In this document: piece by piece, positions 35,840 through 47,565 of the stretch
How the letters are laid out: each line of letters starts with the position of its first letter
Numbering within the stretch: position 1 is the first letter of the stretch
NCBI RefSeq assembly: GCF_015476655.1
Contig: NZ_JABFHF010000004.1
Coordinates: forward strand, 215,241 to 279,240
DNA: 64,000 bases
Source of the DNA: Aquiflexum lacus
GTDB lineage: Bacteria; Bacteroidota; Bacteroidia; Cytophagales; Cyclobacteriaceae
Direction: 5' to 3'
Position numbers and translations under genes: made by a program
Notes under the pieces: model-generated
Seen by the model: the letters and a program-made list of their open reading frames with translations, nothing else
The model's database searches: none
What the model was told of the DNA's origin: nothing

Positions 35840-37534
35840 ACACCAGCAGCAGTTTTAGGGATTTTGGGAGTGCTTGCAGTTGGGCTTGTCGGTCAGGGAC
35901 CAAAGTATACTTCTGAAGATTCACCTGCAATCAATATCCCTCTAGCTGCAAATGAGTCTGAGGCAAAATATAAAGTACGGGTTATCGGAGCTTCTCCTGG
36001 AGTCAGCTGGCTTGGCAGAGAGCATATTGATGCTGAAAAGGCCAAGTGGGAAGACCTGATGATAGAGACCCTTTTCATGGACATGGTGATTCCTTTGATA
36101 TCGGAGATATTTGCAGCAGCAGGAAATATGGCCACGGAGGAACATGTCAAAATCATAGTAGAAGCTGTTAAGAAGGTAGCGGATTTCACCCCTTTTTACA
36201 AAGACCTGTACGAAACCAAGGACCTCACCAAATTCGTGTCAGATGTCATGGACTACTTCATCAGCGACAAAGTCAGTAGCGATTTCCAAGATGTCCTGGC
36301 GGATCTTCTCGCAGAAAATGCCATGAAGAAATCTTCTTGGGATGTGGACCTAAATAAAGAATTCAGAGAGGAAATGAAAAAAGCCAGATTTTTAAAAGTG
36401 ATTAAATTCATCGATTTGGCAATCAAAGGAGTTGATTTTGCCAAGATGATCGGTGAGATTTCCCTTTCCTCTCCCTTGGAAGTCTTCGAGGTGACCTCCA
36501 AGGATAACGACATTGTCTTAAGTCCCAGTGAAGCCTCTGTTACCAATTTTGCAGCCGAAGACCTGACTGTACATACAAAAACCGAACTAGGAGACGGACA
36601 GGCATTTTTATACAAATGGTCCACTTCGGGCAAGTATGGGTATCTGAGAGATAATCTTGGGAATAAGGGGACTGAAATTGAAAATGGACAGAAAACCATC
36701 ACATATAAAGCAGAAATCTCCGCGGCCAATTTACCTGATAATGCCATCGAAACAGTAACTGTAACGGCCTACATAAAGCAAGGTCAAAATCTCATCAAAT
36801 TAGGAGAAGCTCAAGCGACCATCGCAGTTAAGCCAGCTAGACTGGAAGTGAAACCGAAAGATGTCACCTTACAAGGCAAACAAAAAATCAAGCTCTATGT
36901 GGAGTGGGCCAACGGAGATCCGTTTTATATTCCTGATGATCCATTTGACTACAAGTTTGAATGGAGTACACCTGCGGCTTATGGCAATTTTGAGGGAGGG
37001 ATAAGCACTCTAATTACTACGGTTCCGTACATCACCTATCAGGCGTTGGATGAGGAGGTAGAAAAAGCCACTGAAACGATCAACGTAATTGCTTATTTGA
37101 AACCGAAGGATTCTGAGGTGTGGACCAAATATGATGAAATAGAAGGCAGCGTAAAAATCGAAAATGATGAAAACACCAAAATTTTACATATTCCTCTTAA
37201 AGTAACTACAGTACCAAACCCTTGCGATGGCTGCTTTACAAATTGGCTCAATGCCTCGTTTCCTAAAGAAGATAACCATGAATCATACACGGTGAGATTT
37301 TTTGGCTTCAAAAAAACAGCCATCCCCAGCGTGGAAGGAAAAACCTATACCTGGAAAGCAGACCAAGAAGTACCTAGAAATATTGACTTTAGTAGACATA
37401 CAACTGTTCCTGATAATCGAATTGGTGTTTGGATTTTAAATAATGCTGGCGGCAAAGGCCACAATCCGAACTTATTTAATGCGCTTCAGGCATTTGGAGG
37501 AATGATAGAGGTAAAAATCAAGCTGAAAAACTAA
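35840..37534 (+). pseudogene. Paralogous lipoprotein copy 4, N-terminally truncated
   Basis: Homology to copies 1-3 starts at 35840 (TPAAVLGILGVLAVG...), immediately after an in-frame TGA. The signal peptide, lipobox and ~270 N-terminal residues are missing, and there is no upstream box. From there it is uninterrupted: ESEAKYKVRVIGASPG, a divergent helical centre, then WSTSGKYGYLRDNLGNKG, ARLEVKPKDVTL, FDYKFEWSTPAAYGNFEGG, PNPCDGCFTNW and EVKIKLKN at the end. A TTG at 35864 could start a 556-residue cytoplasmic product, but export is impossible. The intact frame over 560 codons argues that it is either very recent or maintained, for example as a donor for gene conversion. Confidence 0.75.
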
Positions 37535-37549
37535 ATTTTAACCTATCAT

Positions 37550-37589
37550 AAAATAAATCCCGGTAAAATATTTCTCCGGGATTTATTTT
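37550..37589 (+). terminator. Intrinsic terminator at the end of the lipoprotein locus
   Basis: A 14-bp stem (AAAATAAATCCCGG with CCGGGATTTATTTT) with a 12-base loop, 15 bases after the stop of copy 4. The AT-rich base makes it potentially bidirectional. Confidence 0.88.
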
Positions 37590-37629
37590 AAAGTGGTCCT
37601 AGAAGCTGGATTTTTTTTAATTTGCCGAT

Positions 37630-38784
37630 ATGCATCACACCTCTTACATCGAAATCAGTAAGTCTGCTTACCAAAAAAACATCGAATTTTTAAAATCAGA
37701 TATAGGTCCGAAAACCGAAATATCCATAGTCGTCAAAGGGAATGCTTACGGGCATGGGATAGAAAATATAGTCCCAATCGCAGAAGAAAACGGAATCCGG
37801 CATTTCAGTACATTCAGTGCAGATGAAGCACTTCGGGTACATCAGGTCAGTTTGCACAATTCCCAGGTCATGATCATGGGGATGTTGGACAATTCAGATT
37901 TGGAGGAAATTATCATAAAAGGTATCAGCTTTTATGTGTTTGAATTTGATCGTTTGGAGGCCGCCATCGAGACCGCCAAAAAGCTAAATATTAAAGCCAA
38001 AATTCACATAGAGGTAGAGACTGGTTTCCACCGTACTGGGTTCGAATGGGATGACAGGGATTGGCTTGCCAAGATATTAAAAGAAAATACAGCCTTTTTA
38101 GAAATGAAAGGATTTTGTACACATTATGCTGGTGCCGAAAGTATCAGTAATTATGTAAGGGTACGTAGACAAATTAAGGAATATAAAAAATTCAGAAAAT
38201 GGTTTACAGCCAATAACTTAACGTTTGAAAAATATCACACTGCATGTTCCGCTGCCACCCTCAGCTACCCTGAAACCATCATGGATATGGTTCGGATAGG
38301 AATTGCATCCTATGGATTATGGCCTACGATGGAAACCTATATGTACAGGTTTCAATCGCTTCCAGAATCAAATAAGAACCCACTAAAGAGGTTAATCTCC
38401 TGGAAAAGCAGTGTCATGAATACCAAGTCGGTACAAATGGGCGAATTTATTGGATATGGTTCCAGCTACATGGCTCCTAGAGACATGACCGTTGCTTTGA
38501 TTCCAATAGGATATGGTCATGGTTATAGCAGGCTATTAAGTAACCAAGGCAAAGTGCTTATTCATGGAAATATGGTTTCTGTCGTTGGAACGGTGACCAT
38601 GAACAGCATTGCCGTTGATGTGACAGACCTTGAATCAGTACAAAAGGGTGATGAAGTGGTATTGGTGGGATATCAGGAAGACAAAGAGATTACAGTCGCT
38701 TCCTTTGGAGAATCCACCCAGCAGATCAATTATGAACTATTGACACGTTTGCCACAGGATATACCAAGGAGGGTGGTAGAGTAG
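37630..38784 (+). CDS. alr: Alanine racemase
   Basis: A 384-residue PLP-dependent alanine racemase, which supplies D-Ala for peptidoglycan. The PLP lysine is in VVKGNAYGHG (families usually show VKANAYGHG), the C-terminal catalytic Tyr region is EFIGYGSSYMAP, and GYGHGYSR plus SVVGTVTMNSIAVDV follow as expected. Bacteroidota often carry an Alr domain fused to MurF, so this could be a second, free-standing racemase or act on another amino acid. It starts after the terminator of the lipoprotein locus and appears monocistronic. Simple ATTTTAGATTGATG repeats follow its stop. Confidence 0.9.
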   Translation: MHHTSYIEISKSAYQKNIEFLKSDIGPKTEISIVVKGNAYGHGIENIVPIAEENGIRHFSTFSADEALRVHQVSLHNSQVMIMGMLDNSDLEEIIIKGISFYVFEFDRLEAAIETAKKLNIKAKIHIEVETGFHRTGFEWDDRDWLAKILKENTAFLEMKGFCTHYAGAESISNYVRVRRQIKEYKKFRKWFTANNLTFEKYHTACSAATLSYPETIMDMVRIGIASYGLWPTMETYMYRFQSLPESNKNPLKRLISWKSSVMNTKSVQMGEFIGYGSSYMAPRDMTVALIPIGYGHGYSRLLSNQGKVLIHGNMVSVVGTVTMNSIAVDVTDLESVQKGDEVVLVGYQEDKEITVASFGESTQQINYELLTRLPQDIPRRVVE

Positions 38785-38787
38785 TTT

Positions 38788-38912
38788 TGATTTTAGATTG
38801 ATGATTTTAGATTGATGATTTAAAATCGGGATACTGTTCTTGCAGCCTCATACTCCAACTATAAACTTCATTCTTCATTCCAAAATCTGTAATCTAAATT
38901 CTAAAATTTTCC
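38788..38912. repeat. Short simple repeats between alr and the hypothetical lipoprotein gene
   Basis: Tandem GATTTTAGATTGAT units at 38788-38822 and complementary AATCTAAATTCTAAAAT at about 38890-38910, separated by ~70 bases. They can form a loose stem and may act as a bidirectional terminator between the converging genes. Confidence 0.5.
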
Positions 38913-38917
38913 CTATC

Positions 38918-39904
38918 CTACTCCCTATATTTATTTTGCATTTTACCAAATTCAATAATCAGGTAATTTAGGTCCTGCATCATCAGGTTGATTTTGGCAG
39001 AAACCTGATCATACATACTTGCCCGGAGTTCCAATTCCCGGCTGGAATATACTCCTCCTTCTCCAAAAAATTTCTCCTGAAGTGCTGGCATGTCTTTGGA
39101 CCTTATATCTACAAATACTCCCAATGTCCTCCATTTTTGGAGTATCTCACCCCTCATAGATTTTGGTGCTTCACCATCTGTATCAATAAAATTGAGGTAA
39201 TACCATACGGAAGATGGAAATAATTCCGATTGCTCAGGCCCTAGTACTACTTCTTTCAGATGATTTCTTTTATGGGTAAAATAGACCGGTTTTTTAACTT
39301 TCAACATGGAGTAACCAAGTCCTGCGCCAATTATCCCTACACCCAAACCAAAATAAGCAGCAGCATCAGAATCATTAAGAACGAATACGCTTACAATGGA
39401 CCACGTTGCCGCCAAAAGTATCGATCCTACTGTCAGATTTTTGATTTCTTTGCCTTCTATTCCCATCAAGTATTGAGAGACCTGTCGAAGCCTGTCCTCC
39501 TCACAGTTAAGCTCCGATTGGACGGAAGATATTTCCATTTTCGAAGCCTCAAACCTTTGGGAAAGCCTTTGATACCTTTCTATGTAAGCAATCCTTTTTT
39601 CCAAAGTAGGATCTGCCTCATACTCTTCCAATACTTTTATGTATTCATCTATAAATGACAACATTCCCAGTGCATTGGCAATATTGAGGTTCCGTTTTGA
39701 AAAATTATTGTTTAGCCTATCTGAAAGATTTAGCCGTTCTAATGGAAGCGGATCAGCTTTTTTATACAATTCATAAGAGGAACCTCCGTAACAGTTACTT
39801 TCTACCAATCTGCTCAGTTTCTCAAAATTGTAAGTACTTGCGCAGGAAAATAATCCAGATGCACAGAAGAAAATCAAAATTTTAAGAAATGAAGATCTTT
39901 TCAT
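38918..39904 (-). CDS. Predicted lipoprotein, unknown function
   Basis: A 328-residue protein of unrecognised family. The start at 39904 (MKRSSFLKILIFFCASGLFSC; a second ATG precedes it directly) gives a lipobox LFSC and avoids overlap with the methyltransferase gene. Residues ~65-165 are helical and acidic (EYEADPTLEKRIAYIERYQRLSQRFE). A double hydrophobic stretch at ~165-210 (LTVGSILLAATWSIVSVFVL, YFGLGVGIIGAGLGYSML) would insert in a membrane, unusual for a lipoprotein. The C-terminus (SKDMPALQEKFFGEGGVYSSRE) is polar. Downstream of the methyltransferase gene by 38 bases, same strand. Confidence 0.65.
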   Translation of the reverse strand: MKRSSFLKILIFFCASGLFSCASTYNFEKLSRLVESNCYGGSSYELYKKADPLPLERLNLSDRLNNNFSKRNLNIANALGMLSFIDEYIKVLEEYEADPTLEKRIAYIERYQRLSQRFEASKMEISSVQSELNCEEDRLRQVSQYLMGIEGKEIKNLTVGSILLAATWSIVSVFVLNDSDAAAYFGLGVGIIGAGLGYSMLKVKKPVYFTHKRNHLKEVVLGPEQSELFPSSVWYYLNFIDTDGEAPKSMRGEILQKWRTLGVFVDIRSKDMPALQEKFFGEGGVYSSRELELRASMYDQVSAKINLMMQDLNYLIIEFGKMQNKYRE

Positions 39905-39942
39905 CATGGAAATGCAGGTATGTTTTAAAAGTGTTATAAACT

Positions 39943-40737
39943 TCATAAATTCAGATTTACAGGCTTTCCCAATAAATAAACTTTGTTTCCTCCCTTTCCT
40001 TTGATTTTTCCTTTTTCCCATTGATAATTTTCATCTGAAAGACCCTGTATCAAAATATCAATGTCTTTCAAAGTATAGGTCCGGGCATTGGAAACAGCCC
40101 CGTCCCAAGCTATGAATAGGGGAAGTATGGGAATAATATAGGTAAACACCAATTGCTGCCAAGTCATGGGCCTTACCATAGGGGTTACGAATAGCGTGGT
40201 AATAAAAGCAAAGGGAATGGCAAGCCACCATAAAAAGATCGGAGGACCATTGTCACTGATTTCGAAAATCAAAATCGGTTGATTGGATTCTTTTGCATTT
40301 AGAAGGATTTGCCTGGAAACATTCGGTTTCATGTGGTGCATACTACTGATCATCGTACGAAGGCCTTTAAGGTCTTGGTTCACATTTGAAGCATCCAAAG
40401 GGGTTGTGATGTATTCAATATCCGGGTTGATATTGTTAAATTGGTCGGCGGCTGATAGATTTGGATAGAGGTCGCTAAGTATGAGTTTGAGATTTTTATG
40501 TTCAGGGAGCTTTTTAAGGTTCTGAGTTACCTCTATCATAGGACCTCCACTTCCGGAACATAAATCCAAAATCACCTTATCATTGGTATATCTTAGACCT
40601 TTTTCAACCAAAGGTAAAAGTAAGTCGGCCGTTCCCAGCATTTTATGAAAAGTCATGATGTACCTTGTCATCAGTACCCTGATCCAATCAGGAAACCAGG
40701 CTTGGTCTTCAAATTCAAATAGATGTATCCTTTTCAT
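39943..40737 (-). CDS. Class I SAM-dependent methyltransferase with hydrophobic insert
   Basis: A 264-residue protein. The SAM-binding motif I is VILDLCSGSGGPMIEV (residues ~55-70), with LILSDLYPNLSAADQ as the acidic strand and TMISSMHHM as a later motif. After the catalytic core, ILIFEISDNGPPIFLWWLAIPFAFITTLFV and QLVFTYIIPILPLFIAWDG are strongly hydrophobic, so the protein is probably membrane-attached. The same arrangement is seen in uncharacterised Bacteroidota relatives. Substrate unknown. Possible two-gene unit with the lipoprotein gene downstream. Confidence 0.82.
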   Translation of the reverse strand: MKRIHLFEFEDQAWFPDWIRVLMTRYIMTFHKMLGTADLLLPLVEKGLRYTNDKVILDLCSGSGGPMIEVTQNLKKLPEHKNLKLILSDLYPNLSAADQFNNINPDIEYITTPLDASNVNQDLKGLRTMISSMHHMKPNVSRQILLNAKESNQPILIFEISDNGPPIFLWWLAIPFAFITTLFVTPMVRPMTWQQLVFTYIIPILPLFIAWDGAVSNARTYTLKDIDILIQGLSDENYQWEKGKIKGKGGNKVYLLGKPVNLNL

Positions 40738-40905
40738 GTATTAACAGCTTTACATTGAAGCCAAAATCTAAAAATACCACACATACTAAACGAGAAGGAA
40801 TTTAAGGTTTTTTTTCCATATTTTAGATCAGATTTAGAAGGCATATTTAACTGAAATGATTATATCCTAAAATGCCTTTAAAAGATTATCGCAGCAAGAC
40901 TTACT

Positions 40906-42210
40906 ATGAATGCATCCGAAAACCGACGCTCTTTTATCAAGAAAGCAGGAAGCCTGGCAGGGGCATTTTCCATCAACAGCTTCTTCAATAGACTCCATGC
41001 TGCTGAATGGCAGGAATTGGAAAAAACGCACTTCCATAAATCCCCCTTAGAAATCGCCACTGACGAAGATTATTGGACGGTGATCCAACAGGGATATTCA
41101 GCCAGTTCATCTCCTATTATAATATTGAATAATGGAGGGGTGTCTCCAAGCCCATTGGCTGTTCAACAAGCAGTGGAGCGATTCAATCAAATGGCCAATC
41201 AGGGCCCTTCTTATTACATGTGGCGTATTCTGGATCAGGGAAGGGAAAATCTACGAGCAGGACTGGCAAAATTGGGAGGTTGTGACCCTGAAGAAGTGGC
41301 CATTAATAGGAATGCTACAGAGGCTTTGGTTACCATCATCTATGGCTTGGATCTACAACAAGGTGATGAGGTCATTGGTAGCACACAGGATTACCCCAAT
41401 ATGATGCAGGCCTGGAAGCAAAGGGCTTTACGGGATGGAATTGTTTACAAACAGCTAACGTTTAATTTTCCTTCTGAGAATGACGAGGAAATAGTGGAAG
41501 CGTATCGCAAAGCGATTACAGCAAAGACCAAGATCATCCACCTCACCCATGTCATCAACTGGAACGGGCAGATTATGCCAATCCAAAAAATTGCCAGAAT
41601 GGCCCATGATAAGGGACTTGAGGTGATCGTGGATGGGGCTCATTCATATGGTTTATTGGATTTTAATATTCCCGATTTGGAGGCGGATTATTTTGGTACC
41701 AGTCTCCACAAATACCTTTCAGCTCCCATTGGAAGTGGGATGTTATGGATCAAGAAAGAAAAGATTTCCAAAGTTTGGCCATTGATCTGTGCAGGAGATC
41801 CAAAGAGTGACAATATCAGGAAGTTTGAAAACTTAGGAACCAGAAGTTTTCCTATCGAACAGGGAGTTGGAGAGGCTCTTAATTTCCATAATGCTATCGG
41901 CACCAAAAGAAAAGAGGAAAGAATTAGATACCTCAAAGATTATTGGGCTATGAGGGCTGAAAAAATTCCTAGGGTAAAAATACATACTTCTCTGAAAAGA
42001 GCATACAGTTGTGCCTTGGCAGGTGTGTCTATAGATGGTTTGACACCGGGGGAATTGGAATCTCGATTGATGAGGGATTTCAAAATCCACACCACGCCTA
42101 TTTCAATAGCCAATATCAATTGCGTCAGGGTCTCACCCCATGTATATACAAAAATTTCTGACTTGGATAAGTTGGTGGAAGGATTGGAAAAGATTGCTGG
42201 AAATGTGTAG
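40906..42210 (+). CDS. Exported class V aminotransferase (isopenicillin-N-epimerase-like)
   Basis: A 434-residue PLP enzyme of aminotransferase class V. The PLP lysine is in GTSLHKYLSAPIGSGML, preceded by VIVDGAHSYGLLDF (Asp and His stacking on the cofactor). NNGGVSPSPLAVQQAVER starts the domain. The first ~33 residues include a twin-arginine-like motif (NRRSFIKKAGSLAGAF), so export of the folded holoenzyme by Tat is likely. Family members act as cysteine desulfurases, epimerases or kynureninase-like lyases; no sulfur-carrier gene is adjacent, and the specific reaction is unknown. Confidence 0.88.
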   Translation: MNASENRRSFIKKAGSLAGAFSINSFFNRLHAAEWQELEKTHFHKSPLEIATDEDYWTVIQQGYSASSSPIIILNNGGVSPSPLAVQQAVERFNQMANQGPSYYMWRILDQGRENLRAGLAKLGGCDPEEVAINRNATEALVTIIYGLDLQQGDEVIGSTQDYPNMMQAWKQRALRDGIVYKQLTFNFPSENDEEIVEAYRKAITAKTKIIHLTHVINWNGQIMPIQKIARMAHDKGLEVIVDGAHSYGLLDFNIPDLEADYFGTSLHKYLSAPIGSGMLWIKKEKISKVWPLICAGDPKSDNIRKFENLGTRSFPIEQGVGEALNFHNAIGTKRKEERIRYLKDYWAMRAEKIPRVKIHTSLKRAYSCALAGVSIDGLTPGELESRLMRDFKIHTTPISIANINCVRVSPHVYTKISDLDKLVEGLEKIAGNV

Positions 42211-42259
42211 ATAGGTTGTATAATCCACCAAAGGGGAGAAATTAAATAAGAAATGTCTT

Positions 42260-42703
42260 TTACTGATAATCCTTAGAGGTAAAAGTCAAGTCGAAAAGAG
42301 GTATATTGTTTTTGTCTTTATAGGAATGGGACATGGTAGTTTCATTATCTTTGAAGTACTGCAGATCAGGATTATTCTTCATATTGGTGAGAATCTGATC
42401 ATAAAGAAACTTTTGTAATTCATCTTCTTTGATATTTTCCTTTTCCATATTGACCAAAGTATAATTGAATTGGAATTCCTTTCCTTTATTTGTCTGTGTG
42501 CCATCCAATCTGGTGTTTTGATCTATCATCATGGGGCAGTTCTTGTTCATTTCAAGTGACAGGTTTTCCAGTTTTTTATCAAATGAAGAGGGGGTAAAAT
42601 AGATTTTCTTGATAGCAAAAGCCAAAGTAAGAATTATGATCAACCCAAAAAATATTATGATTTTTTTTCTCTTTACAGCTACTTCTTGGGCTTTTGGTGT
42701 CAT
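42260..42703 (-). CDS. Small membrane-anchored protein, unknown function
   Basis: A 147-residue protein with basic N-terminus, one transmembrane helix at about residues 14-32 (IIIFFGLIIILTLAFAI) and a soluble periplasmic domain (SLEMNKNCPMMIDQNTRLDG ... SKDYQ). No family recognised. The soluble part is alternating alpha/beta and has one Cys. It converges with the class V aminotransferase gene and is divergent from katG across a 271-base AT-rich spacer. Confidence 0.6.
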   Translation of the reverse strand: MTPKAQEVAVKRKKIIIFFGLIIILTLAFAIKKIYFTPSSFDKKLENLSLEMNKNCPMMIDQNTRLDGTQTNKGKEFQFNYTLVNMEKENIKEDELQKFLYDQILTNMKNNPDLQYFKDNETTMSHSYKDKNNIPLFDLTFTSKDYQ

Positions 42704-45191
<2,488 letters not shown>

Positions 45192-45220
45192 TCGAAAAAT
45201 TAATTTGTAGTAATTTTAGA

Positions 45221-45256
45221 AATAGCTGCCCGAAATTGGGCAGCTATTTTTTTTGT
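45221..45256 (+). terminator. Intrinsic terminator after katG
   Basis: An 11-bp stem (AATAGCTGCCC with GGGCAGCTATT), 6-base loop, then a T8 tract, starting 30 bases after the katG stop. Confidence 0.92.
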
Positions 45257-45406
45257 CTTATACTTAGATAGACAGGAATGCCAAGGAAATTGACATGGAT
45301 GATGACTATTTGAAGGGAAATGGAGTACTTGCGGAAATAATCCAACAACTTTTCCGGCAATCCAAAAATCAGAGATGGATTTTCTGTTTATTTATTGGAC
45401 CTAAAG

Positions 45407-45874
45407 TTAGGCTAAACTTTTGTGCAAATCTCTTAGTTTTTTGATCTGATCATGATCTGTTTTGACAGTTGATTTTTGTTCCATAAGCATCTGTCTGACA
45501 TCTGCGCTCATTTCAGTATCAGAAGCAAGGGCCATATCGTAGGCCTTCAATGCCGCATCCTCACCCGCTTCGCAGGATTCCAATATACTTGTTCTGTCAT
45601 TTGCGGAAAATGCAGATTTGACATCCATCCAAGTCCTGAAAATTTTACCGGAGGTGGTCGTACCTTCTTCCATCTCACCACCAATTTCATGAATCAGCTC
45701 TCCGAGTTCACTGATATGTCCTCTACTGTTGGAAATCATTTTGGCAAAAAGCATTTTCAGATCAGCATCTTTCTGCTCTACTAATTCCATAGATTTGGCA
45801 TAGCCTTCAATCCTGTCATTGTGTATCAATACTAAGTCATTAAGGGTACTACCCAACTCTTCTAAATGTGTCAT
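45407..45874 (-). CDS. PA2169/DUF2383 family four-helix-bundle protein
   Basis: A 155-residue ferritin-like four-helix protein. It shows the PA2169 family features LVLIHNDRIEGYAKSMELVE, the SNSRGHISELGELIHEIGGE helix pair, WMDVKSAFSANDR and CEAGEDAALKAYDMAL. Glu and His residues on adjacent helices could bind metal, but function is not established. Such genes are often stress-induced and placed near general stress functions; here katG lies nearby on the opposite strand. No signal peptide. Confidence 0.82.
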   Translation of the reverse strand: MTHLEELGSTLNDLVLIHNDRIEGYAKSMELVEQKDADLKMLFAKMISNSRGHISELGELIHEIGGEMEEGTTTSGKIFRTWMDVKSAFSANDRTSILESCEAGEDAALKAYDMALASDTEMSADVRQMLMEQKSTVKTDHDQIKKLRDLHKSLA

Positions 45875-46099
45875 TGTCTTTGCTTTTAATTGATAATAAT
45901 TGATTCACTTGACAAGGTTCAACTATCAGTCCATTGTTGCATAAAACCCGCAAAACAAAAAAACCTACAAGTATTTGATTAAATATTACAATCTGTGACT
46001 TTGAAATTCTTTTTGCTTGAAAATTCAAAAAATAACGCACTTTTAAATAAAAAAAGATCCTCAAAATCGGAATGATTATGGAGAAAATTACAGCGCATG

Positions 46100-47170
46100 T
46101 TATTCGTTTTGCCTCTTTTGTTCATCGCTTTTAAGAAGGTCATATTTTTTTTGTTTTTCCTTCCATCTTTCCAAAGCAAATTTCTGCATATCATCTACTT
46201 GGTCTTTCTCATCTATGATTTCAAAACCAAGTAAAGACTCTATAATGTCCTCCAAAGTTGTAATTCCATCCATACCTCCATATTCGTCAGTTACGAGAGA
46301 AATGTGTTCGCGTTTTGCTAACATTTGGTCCCAAGCACTCAGCAATGTTGTTCTTTTGGGGAAAGTCAAAATTTCTCTTTTGATGTCTTTCAGCTTAAGG
46401 TCAAATTGATCTTCGGCCAGTTTTTCAAACACCAAGGCTCTAAATACATATCCCGTTATATTATCTTTATTTGTCTGATATACCGGGATTCTTGAAAAAT
46501 GCAAAAACTCTTTATTTTCTAAAAATTTCTGTAATGTCATCTCTTCATGTGCAGTCACAACAACCACTCTTGGGGTCATGATTTCTGAAACCTTTATATT
46601 TTTTAGTTTAATTAAGTTTTGAATAATCTTGTTTTCATTCTCAGCAAATATCCCTTCTTCCGTCCCTATACTTGCCAAAGCTGAAACTTCTTCTCTACTA
46701 GTTGTCAGTTCAGATTCTTTCCTTGACAATAGTTTGGTAAGATAGGATGAGCCTAAAACTAGCGGGTAGGTAATGAAAATCATACCATTAATTATTTTCG
46801 CAGAAATACCCACAAGTTCTTTACTATAATTTGCACCCAATGTCTTTGGAATTATTTCCGTAATCACCAAAATCAAAATAGTCAGAACAGCAGAAACAAG
46901 ACCAAAATAAGCCTCTCCAAATACAATAGTGGCCTGCGCCCCAACTCCAGCAGCACCCACAGTATGGGCTACAGTATTTAGTGATAGAATTGCAGATAGA
47001 GGCTTGTCAATATCTTCCTTGTGCTTTAGCATCGTCCTCGCACTGATATCTCCATTTTCAAGTCTTGATTTTAAATAAGATAAGGGAGTTGAAAGCAAAA
47101 CAGCTTCCATAATTGAACACAAAAATGAAATTAACAATGCTAAAAATAAATATGTGAAAAGTAGAATCAT
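46100..47170 (-). CDS. CNNM/HlyC-CorC family membrane protein (DUF21 plus CBS pair)
   Basis: A 356-residue integral membrane protein. Residues ~1-170 hold 3-4 transmembrane helices of the DUF21/CNNM domain (LLFTYLFLALLISFLCSIMEA; VSAVLTILILVITEIIPKTLGANYS). Residues ~190-320 form two CBS domains (VSEIMTPRVVVVTAHEE; HISLVTDEYGGMDGITTLED). The C-terminal transporter-associated domain of longer homologues is absent; it ends in a charged tail. Family members move Mg2+/Co2+ or regulate such transport. Confidence 0.9.
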   Translation of the reverse strand: MILLFTYLFLALLISFLCSIMEAVLLSTPLSYLKSRLENGDISARTMLKHKEDIDKPLSAILSLNTVAHTVGAAGVGAQATIVFGEAYFGLVSAVLTILILVITEIIPKTLGANYSKELVGISAKIINGMIFITYPLVLGSSYLTKLLSRKESELTTSREEVSALASIGTEEGIFAENENKIIQNLIKLKNIKVSEIMTPRVVVVTAHEEMTLQKFLENKEFLHFSRIPVYQTNKDNITGYVFRALVFEKLAEDQFDLKLKDIKREILTFPKRTTLLSAWDQMLAKREHISLVTDEYGGMDGITTLEDIIESLLGFEIIDEKDQVDDMQKFALERWKEKQKKYDLLKSDEQKRQNE

Positions 47171-47565
47171 CTCAAGCTATTTTTTTTGTTGATGAATAGA
47201 ATTCATTTACTATCCTAATCTTGATGGTTGTTTTTAATATGAACTCAAAAGCTTTGCCACTAAGGAAAGTTATCAAAAAATAATTCAAAAAAGCTGCGAG
47301 TTCCTCATAATTATAAGAAATCTGCGAATTATATAATACATAGTTTTAATAGTATTGCTATTTCGCAATATTTGATTCATAGCTTTACCATGCTTAAATT
47401 AAATATCCATATTATATAGCCTTTGATTGCAATTTCTTAAATATTTGATAAAGCAGTTGATTTGTCTTTTTCTTTTACTTATTGATGGGCTGTTATATTC
47501 ACAAATAGCCATGAATAAATACAAATTGTTGTTTTTTAATCAAAACCCATATTTTTGATAAACCT
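47171..47565. other. Intergenic region, nothing recognised
   Basis: A 395-base AT-rich spacer between divergent genes. I see no gene, repeat or clear hairpin. It should contain the promoters of the CNNM-like and the AI-2E-family genes. Confidence 0.4.

Noticed and set aside
35718..35930. 70-residue minus-strand open frame before lipoprotein copy 4
   Set aside because: Overlaps the antisense of recognisable lipoprotein homology, has no family resemblance and no neighbours in the same orientation.
45849..46194. Two ~71-residue minus-strand open frames between the PA2169 and CNNM genes
   Set aside because: They overlap each other and the ends of real genes, have no recognisable domain and biased composition.
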